From Rubrivivax sp. (GTDB lineage: Bacteria > Pseudomonadota > Gammaproteobacteria > Burkholderiales > Burkholderiaceae_C): 64,000 nt of DNA. The notes beneath the pieces are model-generated. The model made no database searches, had not been told where the DNA came from, and saw only the letters and a list, made by a program, of their open reading frames with translations. The stretch is from the NCBI GenBank assembly GCA_030653385.1, contig JAURZM010000050.1:1-64000 (forward strand), read 5' to 3'. The position numbers and the translations under genes are program-made. How positions within the stretch are numbered: the first letter of the stretch is position 1; every line of letters begins with the position of its first letter. Positions 1-8,383 of the stretch are shown one piece after another.

Positions 1-174
1 GACACTCGGGAAGCAAGACAGTCTGGCTTCGGTCTCGACCCTCGATGTATCGCGGCATGCCGGCTCCTGCGCTCGATATGCCTATGAACTCTAGACATCG
101 TCCGCCGCGACCGTGAGGGGGTTTTCACACAGCCTCGACCCACTGCAGACCTAGAACCAGTGAATTCGGCCGCC

Positions 175-282
175 GAAAACCGGCCTCTCGATGGGTAGTT
201 GCTTGAACTCCAGCGGCGATATCACCAGGTGTGCCGTGCCGTCGCACCAGCAAGTCTTAAACTTCAGCAGCATCAGAATGGC
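175..282 (-). pseudogene. IS91-like transposase remnant
   Basis: Read on the minus strand, this stretch encodes LKFKTCWCDGTAHLVISPLE followed by FKQL. From memory this lines up closely with the LKLKTPWRDGTTHLVMSPLE region of IS91-type (Y2) transposases. It is followed directly by IERPV, which resembles a more C-terminal transposase motif, so an internal deletion is likely. There is no start codon, no full-length frame and no flanking inverted repeat. I regard it as a dead fragment of a mobile element. The match rests on recalled family sequence and not on a search. Confidence 0.4.
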
Positions 283-712
283 GGCGGGGGTCTGCACGCG
301 CTCGATGGCCGGTGTCAAGCGGGCGACGTGGCGGCGGCTCGTCTCAGACCCGTGGTGACCCTGAAAGTCGCGACCGGTCCCTCGCGTGCCGGGTCTGTCG
401 CCAACGTTGCGAGAGCCGCGTTCGAAGCGCCGGTCCTTGAGTGAGGGGCCGAGCCGCGCTCATGAAGGGCTGGCCGCTGACTCGCAGCGAAGACAGGCCC
501 GGCAGACAATGAGTCACTCCTCGAAGACATGGCGCCCCCGGTTGAAGCGCTGCGTATGATGGCTGAGATGGCTTGCGGCATGAAAGTCGAGAGAAGAACG
601 AAGGGGCGCCGCGCGGCCGGGCAGATGCGCGTGCGGATTGCGGGCCACCGTTCGCTCCTTTGCTCGGCCTCGCAGGGCGCCTGACCGGTCCGGCGTTCTT
701 GGGTCCCTGTTG
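283..712. other. non-coding or degraded stretch
   Basis: This stretch holds no convincing gene. Short open frames exist on both strands but have no recognisable domain, and they overlap each other in the way GC-rich shadow frames do. The promoter of the downstream regulator gene probably lies in its right part, but I cannot point to clear -35 and -10 boxes. Confidence 0.4.
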
Positions 713-3100
713 ATGACGCGCCAGCCCGACGACCACGCCAGCGCCGCGGCTGCACCAGGGGTGCTGCAGTTTGGCGACTTCACGCTGGACCCGCGCCGCT
801 TCGAGTTGCACAGGGGACCGGACCTGCTGCACCTGCAGCCCAAGACTTTCGACCTGCTGCATCATCTGCTGCGCCACGCGGACCGCGTCGTGGAGAAGGA
901 TGAGTTGCTGGCCGCCGTGTGGCCCGGCGTCGTGGTCACAGAGCATTCGCTCACGCGCTGCATCAAGGATCTGCGCAAGGCCCTGGACGATGACGCTGGC
1001 GCGCCGCGCTACATCGAGACCGTGGCGCGGCGCGGTTACCGCATGCTGGTGCAACCGCAGGCCCGGGCGGCCGAACCGAAGCAAACCGCCGCCGCGACGG
1101 AGCTCGCTGCCGCCACCGACCACGCCGCCGCCGGCATGGCCTCAGCAGCAGCTGTGTCCCATGCGTCGGCCGCCGATACATCCCTGCCGCCACGCATCAC
1201 CCTGCGGCGCGCCTGGCCCTGGGCGCTCGGCGCCCTGGCGCTGGTCGCCGCCCTGCTGGTGGCGCTGGTCGGCCGCAGCCCACCCCTGCCCAGCGCCAGC
1301 ATCGCCGTGCTGCCGTTCGACAACCTGGGCATCGGCGACGACGCACAAGCCTTTGCCGACGGGCTGGCCGAGGATCTGCTTGAACGCTTTGCGCAACTGC
1401 CGCGGCTGCAGGTGGTGGCGCGCACGTCGTCATTCGCCTTCCGCGGCGAGAAAGAGGACATCAAGCGCATCGCGCAGGCCCTGGGCGTGGTCTGGGTGCT
1501 CGAAGGCAGCGTGCGCCGCGACGCCTCGCGCCTGCTCGTCAACGTGCAACTGGTCGATGCCCGCAGCGGCTACCGGGCCTGGACGGGCCGCTACGAGCGC
1601 GCGCTGGCCGACCTTTTCGAGCTGCAGGACGAGATCGCGCGCAGTGTGGCGGCGCAGGTCTTGCAGAAGATCGATCCCGACACCAGCCTGCCAGACGCGC
1701 ATCGCAGTGCAAGTGTCGATGCCTGGCAGGACTTCATGCTCGCGCGTGAGCTGTTTCATCGCCGCACGCAGGACTGGCGGGCGAGGGCGCTCGACGCCCT
1801 CGAGCGCGCCGTAGCGCGCGAGCCCGACTTCGCCCGTGCGCAGGCGCTGCTGGGCATCGTGCTCGCGCTGTCCGAAGGGCGCGTCGACAAAGACCGCCCA
1901 CCTGGCGCGGCGCAGGCCGCCGTGCAGCACGCGCTGCAGATCGACCCCCGCCTTGGCCTGGCGCATGCTGCCCAGGGACTGCTGCTGATGAACGCCGGCG
2001 ATGCCGTCGGTGCCGACGCCGCCTTGCAGCGCGCGCTGGCGCTCGATCCGTTGTTCACGACGGCCCACAACTGGCGCGCGATCGCACTTCTGTCCCTGGG
2101 CCGTATGGCGCAGGCCGACGCCCAGATCGATGCCGGCTTGCGCCTCGATCCCCTGAACCCGGTGCTGTTGGGCAACCGGGCCGTGGCGCTCCAACGTGAA
2201 GGCCAGCTCGATGACGCCCAGCGCGCCTTCGAGCGCATGCTGCAGTTGCCGGCGCGGCCTGTCGGGGCCTACTACAGCCTGACGCAATTGGCACTCGATC
2301 GCGGCCAACTGGTCGAGGCGCTGCGCTGGACGGCGGCGATCGCCCGCGATGGCGCCGCCCGATGGGGCACGCTGGCCGAGGTACCCTTGCTTCCCGTGCT
2401 GGTGCGGCTGGGCCTGGATCAGGAAGCAGAACGCCGGCTCGCCGCGCTGCCGTACGACAAGCTGCCGCCGGCCGTCTTTCGCGCCCTGTCAGACGCCCTG
2501 TTGCGTCTGGGTCGGCACGGCCAGGCCGACGCTGTGGCCCAGGCCTTGGTTGCACGCGGCGCGCGAATGCCGACTTGGTGGCCGGTGCATCGCGCTCAGG
2601 CACTCTTTCTGCAGGGGCAGGTGAGCGAGGGCATGGCGGCGCTGCAGGCCATGGCGCCGGGTGTCAACATCCACAGCACTCGGGAACTCGCCGATCTCGC
2701 GCTGGCCCAGGCCTGGGCGCGGCGCGGCGAAAGCGACCCCGCCACATCCGCCGCCAGCCGCGAGGCACTGCAGCGCGTGGTCGACCAGGGCGAGGCTGGC
2801 GAGTTGGGGCGCAACAACCCGGAGGCGATGGCCCTGCACGCATTGGCCCTGGCCATGTCCGGCCGTGACGACGACGCACTGGCCAAGCTGCAGGCGGCCC
2901 GAGCCGCGGGCTGGAACGACCACCGCTGGGTACGAAACGACCCGCGGTGGGGCCGGGTGCGCGAGCAATCCGGCTTCCGCTCGCTGCTGGACGCCGCCGC
3001 GGCGGACGCAGCGGCGCAACGTGGGCAAGCCCTGCGTCGGGCCGCGAGCGGCGACACCGAACTGGCCGCGGTCCTGCCGGCGCCCGCTGGCAAACCCTGA
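713..3100 (+). CDS. CadC-like winged-helix regulator with TolB-like and TPR domains
   Basis: The predicted 795-residue protein has four parts in order. An OmpR/PhoB-type winged-helix DNA-binding domain covers about residues 16-111 and ends in the characteristic ETVARRGYRM. One transmembrane segment lies near 167-187. A periplasmic TolB/FlgO-like N-terminal domain starts at ASIAVLPFDN (about 195-315). A long series of TPR-like helices with repeated ALALDP and GLRLDP motifs fills the rest. This is the plan of membrane-bound one-component regulators of the CadC/ToxR kind, which sense outside the membrane and bind DNA inside. I chose the ATG at 713 because the conserved domain starts soon after it; an in-frame start at 638 would add 25 unconserved arginine-rich residues. 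The signal is unknown. The gene lies upstream of, and co-directional with, the di-heme peroxidase gene, which is a possible target. Confidence 0.85.
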   Translation: MTRQPDDHASAAAAPGVLQFGDFTLDPRRFELHRGPDLLHLQPKTFDLLHHLLRHADRVVEKDELLAAVWPGVVVTEHSLTRCIKDLRKALDDDAGAPRYIETVARRGYRMLVQPQARAAEPKQTAAATELAAATDHAAAGMASAAAVSHASAADTSLPPRITLRRAWPWALGALALVAALLVALVGRSPPLPSASIAVLPFDNLGIGDDAQAFADGLAEDLLERFAQLPRLQVVARTSSFAFRGEKEDIKRIAQALGVVWVLEGSVRRDASRLLVNVQLVDARSGYRAWTGRYERALADLFELQDEIARSVAAQVLQKIDPDTSLPDAHRSASVDAWQDFMLARELFHRRTQDWRARALDALERAVAREPDFARAQALLGIVLALSEGRVDKDRPPGAAQAAVQHALQIDPRLGLAHAAQGLLLMNAGDAVGADAALQRALALDPLFTTAHNWRAIALLSLGRMAQADAQIDAGLRLDPLNPVLLGNRAVALQREGQLDDAQRAFERMLQLPARPVGAYYSLTQLALDRGQLVEALRWTAAIARDGAARWGTLAEVPLLPVLVRLGLDQEAERRLAALPYDKLPPAVFRALSDALLRLGRHGQADAVAQALVARGARMPTWWPVHRAQALFLQGQVSEGMAALQAMAPGVNIHSTRELADLALAQAWARRGESDPATSAASREALQRVVDQGEAGELGRNNPEAMALHALALAMSGRDDDALAKLQAARAAGWNDHRWVRNDPRWGRVREQSGFRSLLDAAAADAAAQRGQALRRAASGDTELAAVLPAPAGKP

Positions 3101-3234
3101 GCCACGGCAACCGTGCGGGCCGACCGCACGCCAGCACCACGCAAGATCAGGGTTTGATCAGCGCTCGGTCACGACTCGGGGCCGGGATTCGGGGAGCCTT
3201 CGGGGCCGTCATCCACGGCCTTCAGGACCACACC

Positions 3235-4803
3235 ATGCCCCTGCCCACCCACCTTGTTCCGACACTGTCCCGTATCGGCGCGCTGATGTCGCTGCTGGCC
3301 GTCACCGCTTGTGGCGGCGGCGGCGGCGGAGATGCACCGGCCCCGGCCCCAGCTCCAGCGACGCCTCCCGCACCCAGCGCGCTCGACACCGAACTGCGCG
3401 GCTTGATCACCACAAACGGGCTGACGGGCGACGCGCGCGGCAGCCGCGTGCTGCCGACCGTCGAAGCGCCGCTGCCGCAGCTGGGCAAGCTGCTTTTCTT
3501 CAGCAAGGCCCTGTCAGGCAACCGCGACACCGCCTGCGCCTCTTGCCACCACCCGGCACTGGGCGGCGCCGATGGCCTATCGCTTTCGATCGGCACCGGC
3601 GCCGCGCTCCCTGACGTGATGGGCCCCGGCCGGCGCCGCGCCGACGCGCAGATCCTGGTCGGCCGCAACGCCAACAGTTTTTTCAACACCGGGTTGTTCG
3701 ACCAGGCGCTGTTCTGGGACGGTCGCATCGAGAGCATCGGCAAGGAGCCGGGTGCCGGCGGCAGCGCCAGCGGCATCCGCACCCCGGCCAGCGCCTTCGG
3801 CAGCGCCGACGCGCTGGCCGGGCCCAACCTGCTGGCGGCACAGGCGCGCTTCCCGATCACGGTCGCCGGGGAAATGCGCGGCGACGGCTTGCCGGGTCTG
3901 AGCGCGGCGCAGGTGCGAGATCACGTGGCAGCACGGCTGGGCAACTATGGCAGCGGCGCTGGCGCTCTGGCGCCCAGCGACTGGCTGGCGCGCTTCCGCA
4001 CTGGCTTCGGTCAGCCCACCGGCACGGCCGAACAACTCATCACCTTCGACAACATCATGCGCGCCATTGCCGAGTTCCAGCGTTCGGCCACTTTTGTCGA
4101 CACGCCGTGGCGGCGCTACGTCCAGGGCGACCTGAGCGCCATCAGCGATACCGCCAAGCGCGGCGCGCTGGTGTTCTACAAGCCCGTGGCGCAGGGCGGC
4201 GCGGCCTGCGTGCAATGCCACAAGGGCGACTTTTTCACCGACGAGAAATTCCACGCGCTGGGGTTCCCGCAGATCGGCCCCGGCATGGACAACGGCACGC
4301 GCGACGACTTCGGGCGTGAACGCCAGAGCGGCAACAGCGCGCAGCGCGGCGCATTCCGCACGCCTTCGCTGCTCAACGTCGAGCTCACGGCACCCTTTGG
4401 CCATGCCGGCAGCTACGCCACGCTCACCCAGGTGGTGGAGCACTACATCCTGCCGCAGGACACGGTGAATGCGTTCCTGAGTGGCCGGCAGTGGTGTGCC
4501 CTGCCCCAGTTTGCGGATCTCGGTGGCTGCGGCGGCGACGCCGCCACGGTGGACAGCAACACGCGCGCGGCGCTCGCCCGCATGGAGGCGATTCGCCTGG
4601 CCGACCCGGCGGGCGGCATGCCGCTCGTCAACCTGGCACTGGGCTCACCCGAGGACACGCCGCGGCTGGTGGCGTTCATGCACGCGCTGACCGACCCCTG
4701 CCTGAAGACGCGCAGCTGTATCGGCAAGTGGATCCCGGCAGCGCAAGAAGCCCCCGACACGCTGCAGCTCAACGCCGTCGACGCACAAGGGCGACCACTG
4801 TGA
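3235..4803 (+). CDS. di-heme cytochrome c peroxidase/MauG family lipoprotein
   Basis: The 522-residue product begins with a lipoprotein signal whose lipobox LLAVTAC ends at Cys26, followed by a glycine run and an Ala/Pro-rich linker. It should therefore be anchored on the periplasmic side. Two CxxCH heme-binding motifs are visible, CASCHH near residue 101 and CVQCHK near 325, which is the signature of bacterial di-heme cytochrome c peroxidases and MauG-like enzymes. Such enzymes reduce hydrogen peroxide with electrons from small cytochromes or oxidise protein or small-molecule substrates. The protein is longer than classical CcpA (about 330 residues), with an extra C-terminal part containing further cysteines. 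The start was set at the ATG directly before the signal peptide. Its stop overlaps the GTG start of the next gene, so the two are probably co-transcribed. The true substrate is not evident. Confidence 0.85.
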   Translation: MPLPTHLVPTLSRIGALMSLLAVTACGGGGGGDAPAPAPAPATPPAPSALDTELRGLITTNGLTGDARGSRVLPTVEAPLPQLGKLLFFSKALSGNRDTACASCHHPALGGADGLSLSIGTGAALPDVMGPGRRRADAQILVGRNANSFFNTGLFDQALFWDGRIESIGKEPGAGGSASGIRTPASAFGSADALAGPNLLAAQARFPITVAGEMRGDGLPGLSAAQVRDHVAARLGNYGSGAGALAPSDWLARFRTGFGQPTGTAEQLITFDNIMRAIAEFQRSATFVDTPWRRYVQGDLSAISDTAKRGALVFYKPVAQGGAACVQCHKGDFFTDEKFHALGFPQIGPGMDNGTRDDFGRERQSGNSAQRGAFRTPSLLNVELTAPFGHAGSYATLTQVVEHYILPQDTVNAFLSGRQWCALPQFADLGGCGGDAATVDSNTRAALARMEAIRLADPAGGMPLVNLALGSPEDTPRLVAFMHALTDPCLKTRSCIGKWIPAAQEAPDTLQLNAVDAQGRPL

Positions 4804-5525
4804 ACGCTCTCGCGCCGGTCGCCGCACCGGCGCTGTCCGGGCTTCGGGGGTGGCTGACTGCGATCGCCTTGTTGGCCGGCGCGTCGGTCGTCGCCTTCTG
4901 GCCCAGCTACCTCGCTCGACCTGTTTCCGCCAGCAGTGTGCTCGTGCATCTGCACGTCGCGCTTGCGGTCGGTTGGTTGATGTGGGTGGCGGCGCAAGCG
5001 ACGTTGGCGCGTTTGCGCCGCCTGGACGCGCATCGACTCATGGGCCGCTTGGCCATTGCGGTGGCATTGCTGTTCCTGTGGGTGACGCTGGCGCTGGCGC
5101 ACCAGAACGCGGTGGCGCTGCGCCTGGGGCCCGATCCCTTCCGGGCCTGGTTGCTGCTGGTGCAGTTCAACGCCTGCGCGCTGTGGTCCTTGGCGCTCGC
5201 AGCCGGCTGGTGGTGGCGCGGCAAGCGCGGGGAACACACGCGGGCCATGGCCGGTACGCTGGTCGTGATGGTCGACCCTGTGCTTGCCCGCCTGGCCTGG
5301 CCGCTATTGCCCGCACCGGCACTGCCCTATGCCGGGCCCGCAGCGGTATGGCTGCTACTGCTGGCCCTGATCTGGCGCGACCAGCGCGAAGGGATGCGCT
5401 CGCGCGCCTGGACGCTTCTGCTCGCGGCGTCGATACCGGGGCCGCTGGTGGCGCCCACGATCGCACGCACCGAAGCATGGTTGGCACTGGCACAGGCGTT
5501 CGCCCGCATCGGTGCGGTGCCTTGA
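4800..5525 (+). CDS. multi-pass membrane protein of unknown function
   Basis: This 241-residue protein has about seven hydrophobic segments and almost no soluble domain. A conserved-looking HRLMGRLAIAVA stretch precedes the third segment, and a short HLHVALAVGWLMW segment precedes it, reminiscent of uncharacterised DUF2306-type membrane proteins. I do not recognise a specific family with confidence. It starts at a GTG that overlaps the stop codon of the di-heme peroxidase gene (GTGA junction), so translation is likely coupled and the two products may work together at the membrane. No metal or cofactor motif beyond scattered histidines is apparent. Confidence 0.7.
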   Translation: MNALAPVAAPALSGLRGWLTAIALLAGASVVAFWPSYLARPVSASSVLVHLHVALAVGWLMWVAAQATLARLRRLDAHRLMGRLAIAVALLFLWVTLALAHQNAVALRLGPDPFRAWLLLVQFNACALWSLALAAGWWWRGKRGEHTRAMAGTLVVMVDPVLARLAWPLLPAPALPYAGPAAVWLLLLALIWRDQREGMRSRAWTLLLAASIPGPLVAPTIARTEAWLALAQAFARIGAVP

Positions 5526-5690
5526 GCGAGCGCACTTGGCGCAGGCGCCTCCCGGAAGCTGCCGGCTGCGACCGACTCTTGATGGCCGGGACCGGATTCA
5601 CAACAGTGCAAGTCCGATGTCGGTTGTCCGCCAGATGGCTGACGTTCAAACGCGCGACCAAGATGCGCGCTGAGGGCCTTGAGCTGCTTT
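5526..5690. other. intergenic stretch without recognisable gene
   Basis: I see no gene here. The stretch forms the left border of a roughly 950-base accessory patch between the membrane-protein gene and suhB. No terminator with a T-run is evident after the membrane-protein gene. Confidence 0.4.
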
Positions 5691-5771
5691 CCAGCATCAG
5701 CATTTCGGCGCCCTGAACCCATCGTCCGCGCGGTCAGTTCAGGTGCCGTCACCTGCATTCAAGTGCCGCCA
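5691..5771. repeat. diverged direct repeat, left copy
   Basis: This 81-base segment, starting CCAGCATCAGCATTTC, aligns nearly end to end with 6367-6448, starting CCAGCATCATCACTTC. By eye about three quarters of positions agree. Each copy contains an inverted repeat: here CCTGAAC pairs with GTTCAGG around an 18-base loop. The pair brackets the decayed toxin-antitoxin genes. The arms do not fit the integron attC core (RYYYAAC/GTTRRRY), so the nature of the repeat is open. Confidence 0.6.
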
Positions 5772-5864
5772 AGCACCACGGGGACTCCCGGGGGACTGGT
5801 GGAGAGAACTGCGCGGTGATCCCCAGGTTCTGAGTGGCCTGCCAAGTCACCTGCTGGTACAAGG

Positions 5865-6002
5865 CTATCGTGGGCGAATGGCGCGAGAGGTCTCGTGGGC
5901 GCGCGTTGCCTCTTCGACTGTCTCGGCGCGCTGAAGCGGGAAGTCGAACAGTCGATCCTGGTCCGCGGCCGCTTCAGGGGTGAACTCGACCTTGAGCGTC
6001 AT
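5865..6002 (-). pseudogene. truncated ParE/RelE-like toxin gene
   Basis: The frame starts with an ATG that overlaps the antitoxin stop (ATGA), as in typical toxin-antitoxin operons. It opens with MTLKVEFTPEAAADQDRLFD, which resembles the N-terminus of ParE/RelE-superfamily toxins. After about 34 residues the similarity ends and the frame stops at residue 45, whereas ParE toxins are about 95-105 residues long. The remaining domain cannot be found in another frame downstream, so the 3' end was probably lost by deletion or replacement. No active toxin is expected. Confidence 0.6.
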
Positions 6003-6270
6003 TTGCGTAGCTGTTTCACCCGTGCGGCGACCTTCGCCTCCAGCTTCGACAGAACGACGTCCGACGGGACTGAAACCCCGGTGCGCTCGTGCTCTGCCAA
6101 CGAGGCTTCGCAGCGCGCGGCGAAGTCGGTTTGCACTCGACGGTATCCCACTGCGCGACGCACCGATGCCTCGACAAAATCGCTCAGCGTCTCGCCAGGC
6201 CGCAGCATGGAATCAGATCAGCACGCAACTCCGGCTCGACACCCACTTGAGAAATGACGACGGTTTTCAT
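5999..6270 (-). pseudogene. frameshifted ParD-like antitoxin gene
   Basis: The open part, 69 codons from 6208, contains PGETLSDFVEASVRRAV, the signature of small ParD/YlcI-type antitoxins. Upstream, in another frame, an ATG at 6270 starts MKTVVISQVGVEPELRADL, which is the expected N-terminal DNA-binding strand and helix of the same family. Joining the two frames needs one extra base near 6210-6215, between the codons for ADL and SMLRPG. An intact protein would have about 89-90 residues. I read this as a single-base deletion in a once-complete gene; translation from the internal ATG at 6208 would lack the DNA-binding N-terminus. Confidence 0.6.
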
Positions 6271-6366
6271 GCGCCGATCGCAGTGCAGGCGCAGTACACA
6301 CTCAAATGCTGGGCCTCAGGCTGCCCCGAGTAGGTGACAGCGTGAATGCGCTTCGCCTGCGGCCTG

Positions 6367-6448
6367 CCAGCATCATCACTTCCGCGTCCTGAACATGACG
6401 TCCGTGCAGCCCGATTCAGGCGCCAGCACGTGCCCGCGAGTGTCGCCA
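6367..6448. repeat. diverged direct repeat, right copy
   Basis: This is the second copy of the 81-82 base repeat described at 5691. Its internal arms CCTGAAC and GATTCAGG are again separated by about 18 bases and keep pairing potential although the sequence differs. The repeat ends about 35 bases before the suhB stop codon on the minus strand, so it could also act as a transcription barrier there. Confidence 0.6.
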
Positions 6449-6482
6449 GCATGATGGCGCAGGGAGCGCGCGGCCGGCTGCG

Positions 6483-7445
6483 TCACATCGGGGCATCGTC
6501 CTCGCCCGGCGTGACGGCCTTGCGCACGCGCAGTGCAACCCTGGCCGGCGGCTCGGCCGCGCTTTGCACAAACGCTTGTGTGGCGTCGGGCGCGGCGGCC
6601 TGCGGGGCAGCCGTGCTGTCGGCAGCCGGCTCTTCCTTGATCACGCGGGTGTACGGCGCCAGGATCTGCACCAGTTGCCCGTAGACCTTCGGGTTGCCGG
6701 CCACCACCTCGCGCTGGTACAGGTAGTCGCTTTCGCCGGTGAAGTTGCCGATCAGGCCACCGGCCTCGGTGATGATCAGCGAGCCGGCGGCGGCGTCCCA
6801 GGGCTGCAGGCCCGTTTCGAAGAAACCGTCGTAGTAACCGGCGGCCACGTAACACAGGTCCAGCGCGGCCGCGCCGGGCCGGCGCAGGCCGGCACAGCTT
6901 TGCATGACCTCTTCGAACATCTTCACATAACGCTTGAAGTTGTCGCCCTTGCGGAAGGGAAAGCCGGTGCCGATGAGGGCGTCGCTGAGTCGCGTGCGCT
7001 TGCTCACGCGCAGGCGGCGGTCGTTCAGGAAGGCGCCGCGGCCCTTGCTGGCAAAAAACAGGTCGTTGCGCGTGGGGTCGTAGACCACCGCCTGCTGCAC
7101 CTGGCCGCGGTAGGCCAGTGCGATGGACACGGCATACACCGGGAAGCCGTGCAGGAAGTTGGTGGTGCCGTCCAGCGGGTCGATGATCCAGACGTATTCG
7201 CTGTCGCGGGCGCCGTGTTCGCGGCCCGACTCTTCGGCCAGGATGCCATGGCCCGGGTAGGCTTCGAGCACGGTCTGGATGATGACTTCTTCAGCCCGGC
7301 GGTCGACTTCCGAAACGAAGTCGTTGGGGCCCTTGGTGCCCACCTTCAGCACGTCAAGGTCGAGCGCCGCGCGGTTGATGATGGAACCTGCTGCACGCGC
7401 CGCCTTGATGGCGATGTTGAGCATGGGATGGAGCGCTTGCGACAT
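6483..7445 (-). CDS. suhB: inositol-1-monophosphatase family protein
   Basis: This is an inositol monophosphatase (SuhB) of about 320 residues. The metal-binding motifs of the family are present: the AEESG glutamates, [12 protein letters not shown] and, towards the C-terminus, [17 protein letters not shown]. In bacteria SuhB hydrolyses inositol phosphates in vitro and also joins rRNA antitermination complexes. I placed the start at the ATG at 7445; an ATG at 7424 would also keep the whole domain, and the upstream extension to 7583 lacks family features. Compared with E. coli SuhB (267 residues) there is a C-terminal tail of about 50 residues rich in Ala and Pro. The gene diverges from trmJ with about 115 bases between starts. 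Confidence 0.93.
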   Translation of the reverse strand: MSQALHPMLNIAIKAARAAGSIINRAALDLDVLKVGTKGPNDFVSEVDRRAEEVIIQTVLEAYPGHGILAEESGREHGARDSEYVWIIDPLDGTTNFLHGFPVYAVSIALAYRGQVQQAVVYDPTRNDLFFASKGRGAFLNDRRLRVSKRTRLSDALIGTGFPFRKGDNFKRYVKMFEEVMQSCAGLRRPGAAALDLCYVAAGYYDGFFETGLQPWDAAAGSLIITEAGGLIGNFTGESDYLYQREVVAGNPKVYGQLVQILAPYTRVIKEEPAADSTAAPQAAAPDATQAFVQSAAEPPARVALRVRKAVTPGEDDAPM

Positions 7446-7561
7446 GGGCGGCCTGGGGCTGGGTGCGTTGAAGTGGGTAAAGAGCGGCGCGGCGACAATG
7501 GCCCCCACGCGAGAAGCCACGCATTTTAGCTGGAGCGCCCCCGAAGCTGCGCCACAGGTCC

Positions 7562-8341
7562 ATGCCCGATCCCACACCCGCATTCATACCCGATCCCACA
7601 CCCGATTTCACACCCGACAGCACCCGTTTTGTGCTCGTCCAGCCCAGCCACGCCGGCAACGTGGGCGCCGCGGCACGGGCCATGAAGGTGATGGGTTTCG
7701 GTGACCTGGTGCTGGTGCGGCCGCGTTTTGCCGACGTGCTGGTGAACGACGAAGCGCTGGCCATGGCCAGCGGCGCGACCGATGTGCTGGCAAAAGCACG
7801 GGTCGTGGACACGCTGGCCGATGCGCTGGATGGCATCACCTGGGCCTGCGCCACCGCCATGACCCCGCGTGATTTCGGCCCGCCCACTTTTGCGCCGCGC
7901 CCGCACTTCGAGGCCCTGGCGTCCAGCGCGCACCGCGTGGCCCTGGTCTTCGGGCCCGAGCGCACCGGCATGTCCAACGACGACGTCTACCGTTGCCACG
8001 CCTGCCTGTCGATTCCAGCGCACTCCGCCTACGGTTCGCTGAACCTGGCGCAGGCGGTGCAGGTCATCGCCTACGAATGGCGCCAGGCGTTGGGCGGTTT
8101 TGCGGTGTTGTCGCGCACGGTGGACGCGCAACTGGCCGACGGCGCGGCCGTGCACGGTTTGCTGGAGCATTGGCGCGGCATGCTCGAGGGCATCGGTTTT
8201 CTCGACCCCGCTGCGCCCAAGAAGCTGATGCCGCGCCTGAACCAGTTGCTGAACCGCGCGCAGCTCACGCAGGAAGAGGTGCATATCCTGCGTGGCATAG
8301 CCCGCAAGATGGGCGGCCGTGGCCGTGGCCAGCAGGATTGA
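7562..8341 (+). CDS. trmJ: tRNA (cytidine/uridine-2'-O)-methyltransferase, TrmH group 1
   Basis: This 259-residue SPOUT-class methyltransferase matches TrmJ, which methylates the 2'-O of nucleotide 32 in tRNA. The SPOUT fold motifs are visible: [19 protein letters not shown] at the N-terminal side, [13 protein letters not shown] in the middle and [17 protein letters not shown] near the C-terminus, which together form the trefoil-knot SAM site. The first 20 or so residues are two copies of an eight-residue repeat ([16 protein letters not shown]), encoded by two tandem 24-base units at 7565-7612, and they lie outside the conserved domain. The gene diverges from suhB and is followed by cysE about 40 bases downstream. 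Confidence 0.93.
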   Translation: MPDPTPAFIPDPTPDFTPDSTRFVLVQPSHAGNVGAAARAMKVMGFGDLVLVRPRFADVLVNDEALAMASGATDVLAKARVVDTLADALDGITWACATAMTPRDFGPPTFAPRPHFEALASSAHRVALVFGPERTGMSNDDVYRCHACLSIPAHSAYGSLNLAQAVQVIAYEWRQALGGFAVLSRTVDAQLADGAAVHGLLEHWRGMLEGIGFLDPAAPKKLMPRLNQLLNRAQLTQEEVHILRGIARKMGGRGRGQQD

Positions 8342-8383
8342 AGGTCGCTGGGTACACTGGCCTGGCCTGTGAAGGACCTTTCC

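Noticed and set aside
2947..3234. Longer start for the di-heme peroxidase inside the regulator gene
   Set aside because: The extension overlaps the regulator's coding sequence and would bury the lipoprotein signal.
5743..5934. Small plus-strand frame of 63 codons next to the toxin remnant
   Set aside because: No ribosome-binding site or similarity; it is antisense to the toxin remnant and spans one of the repeats.
5691..6448. Integron gene cassette with attC sites
   Set aside because: The repeat arms CCTGAAC and GTTCAGG do not fit the attC core RYYYAAC/GTTRRRY and no integrase gene is seen, so I kept only the neutral description as direct repeats.
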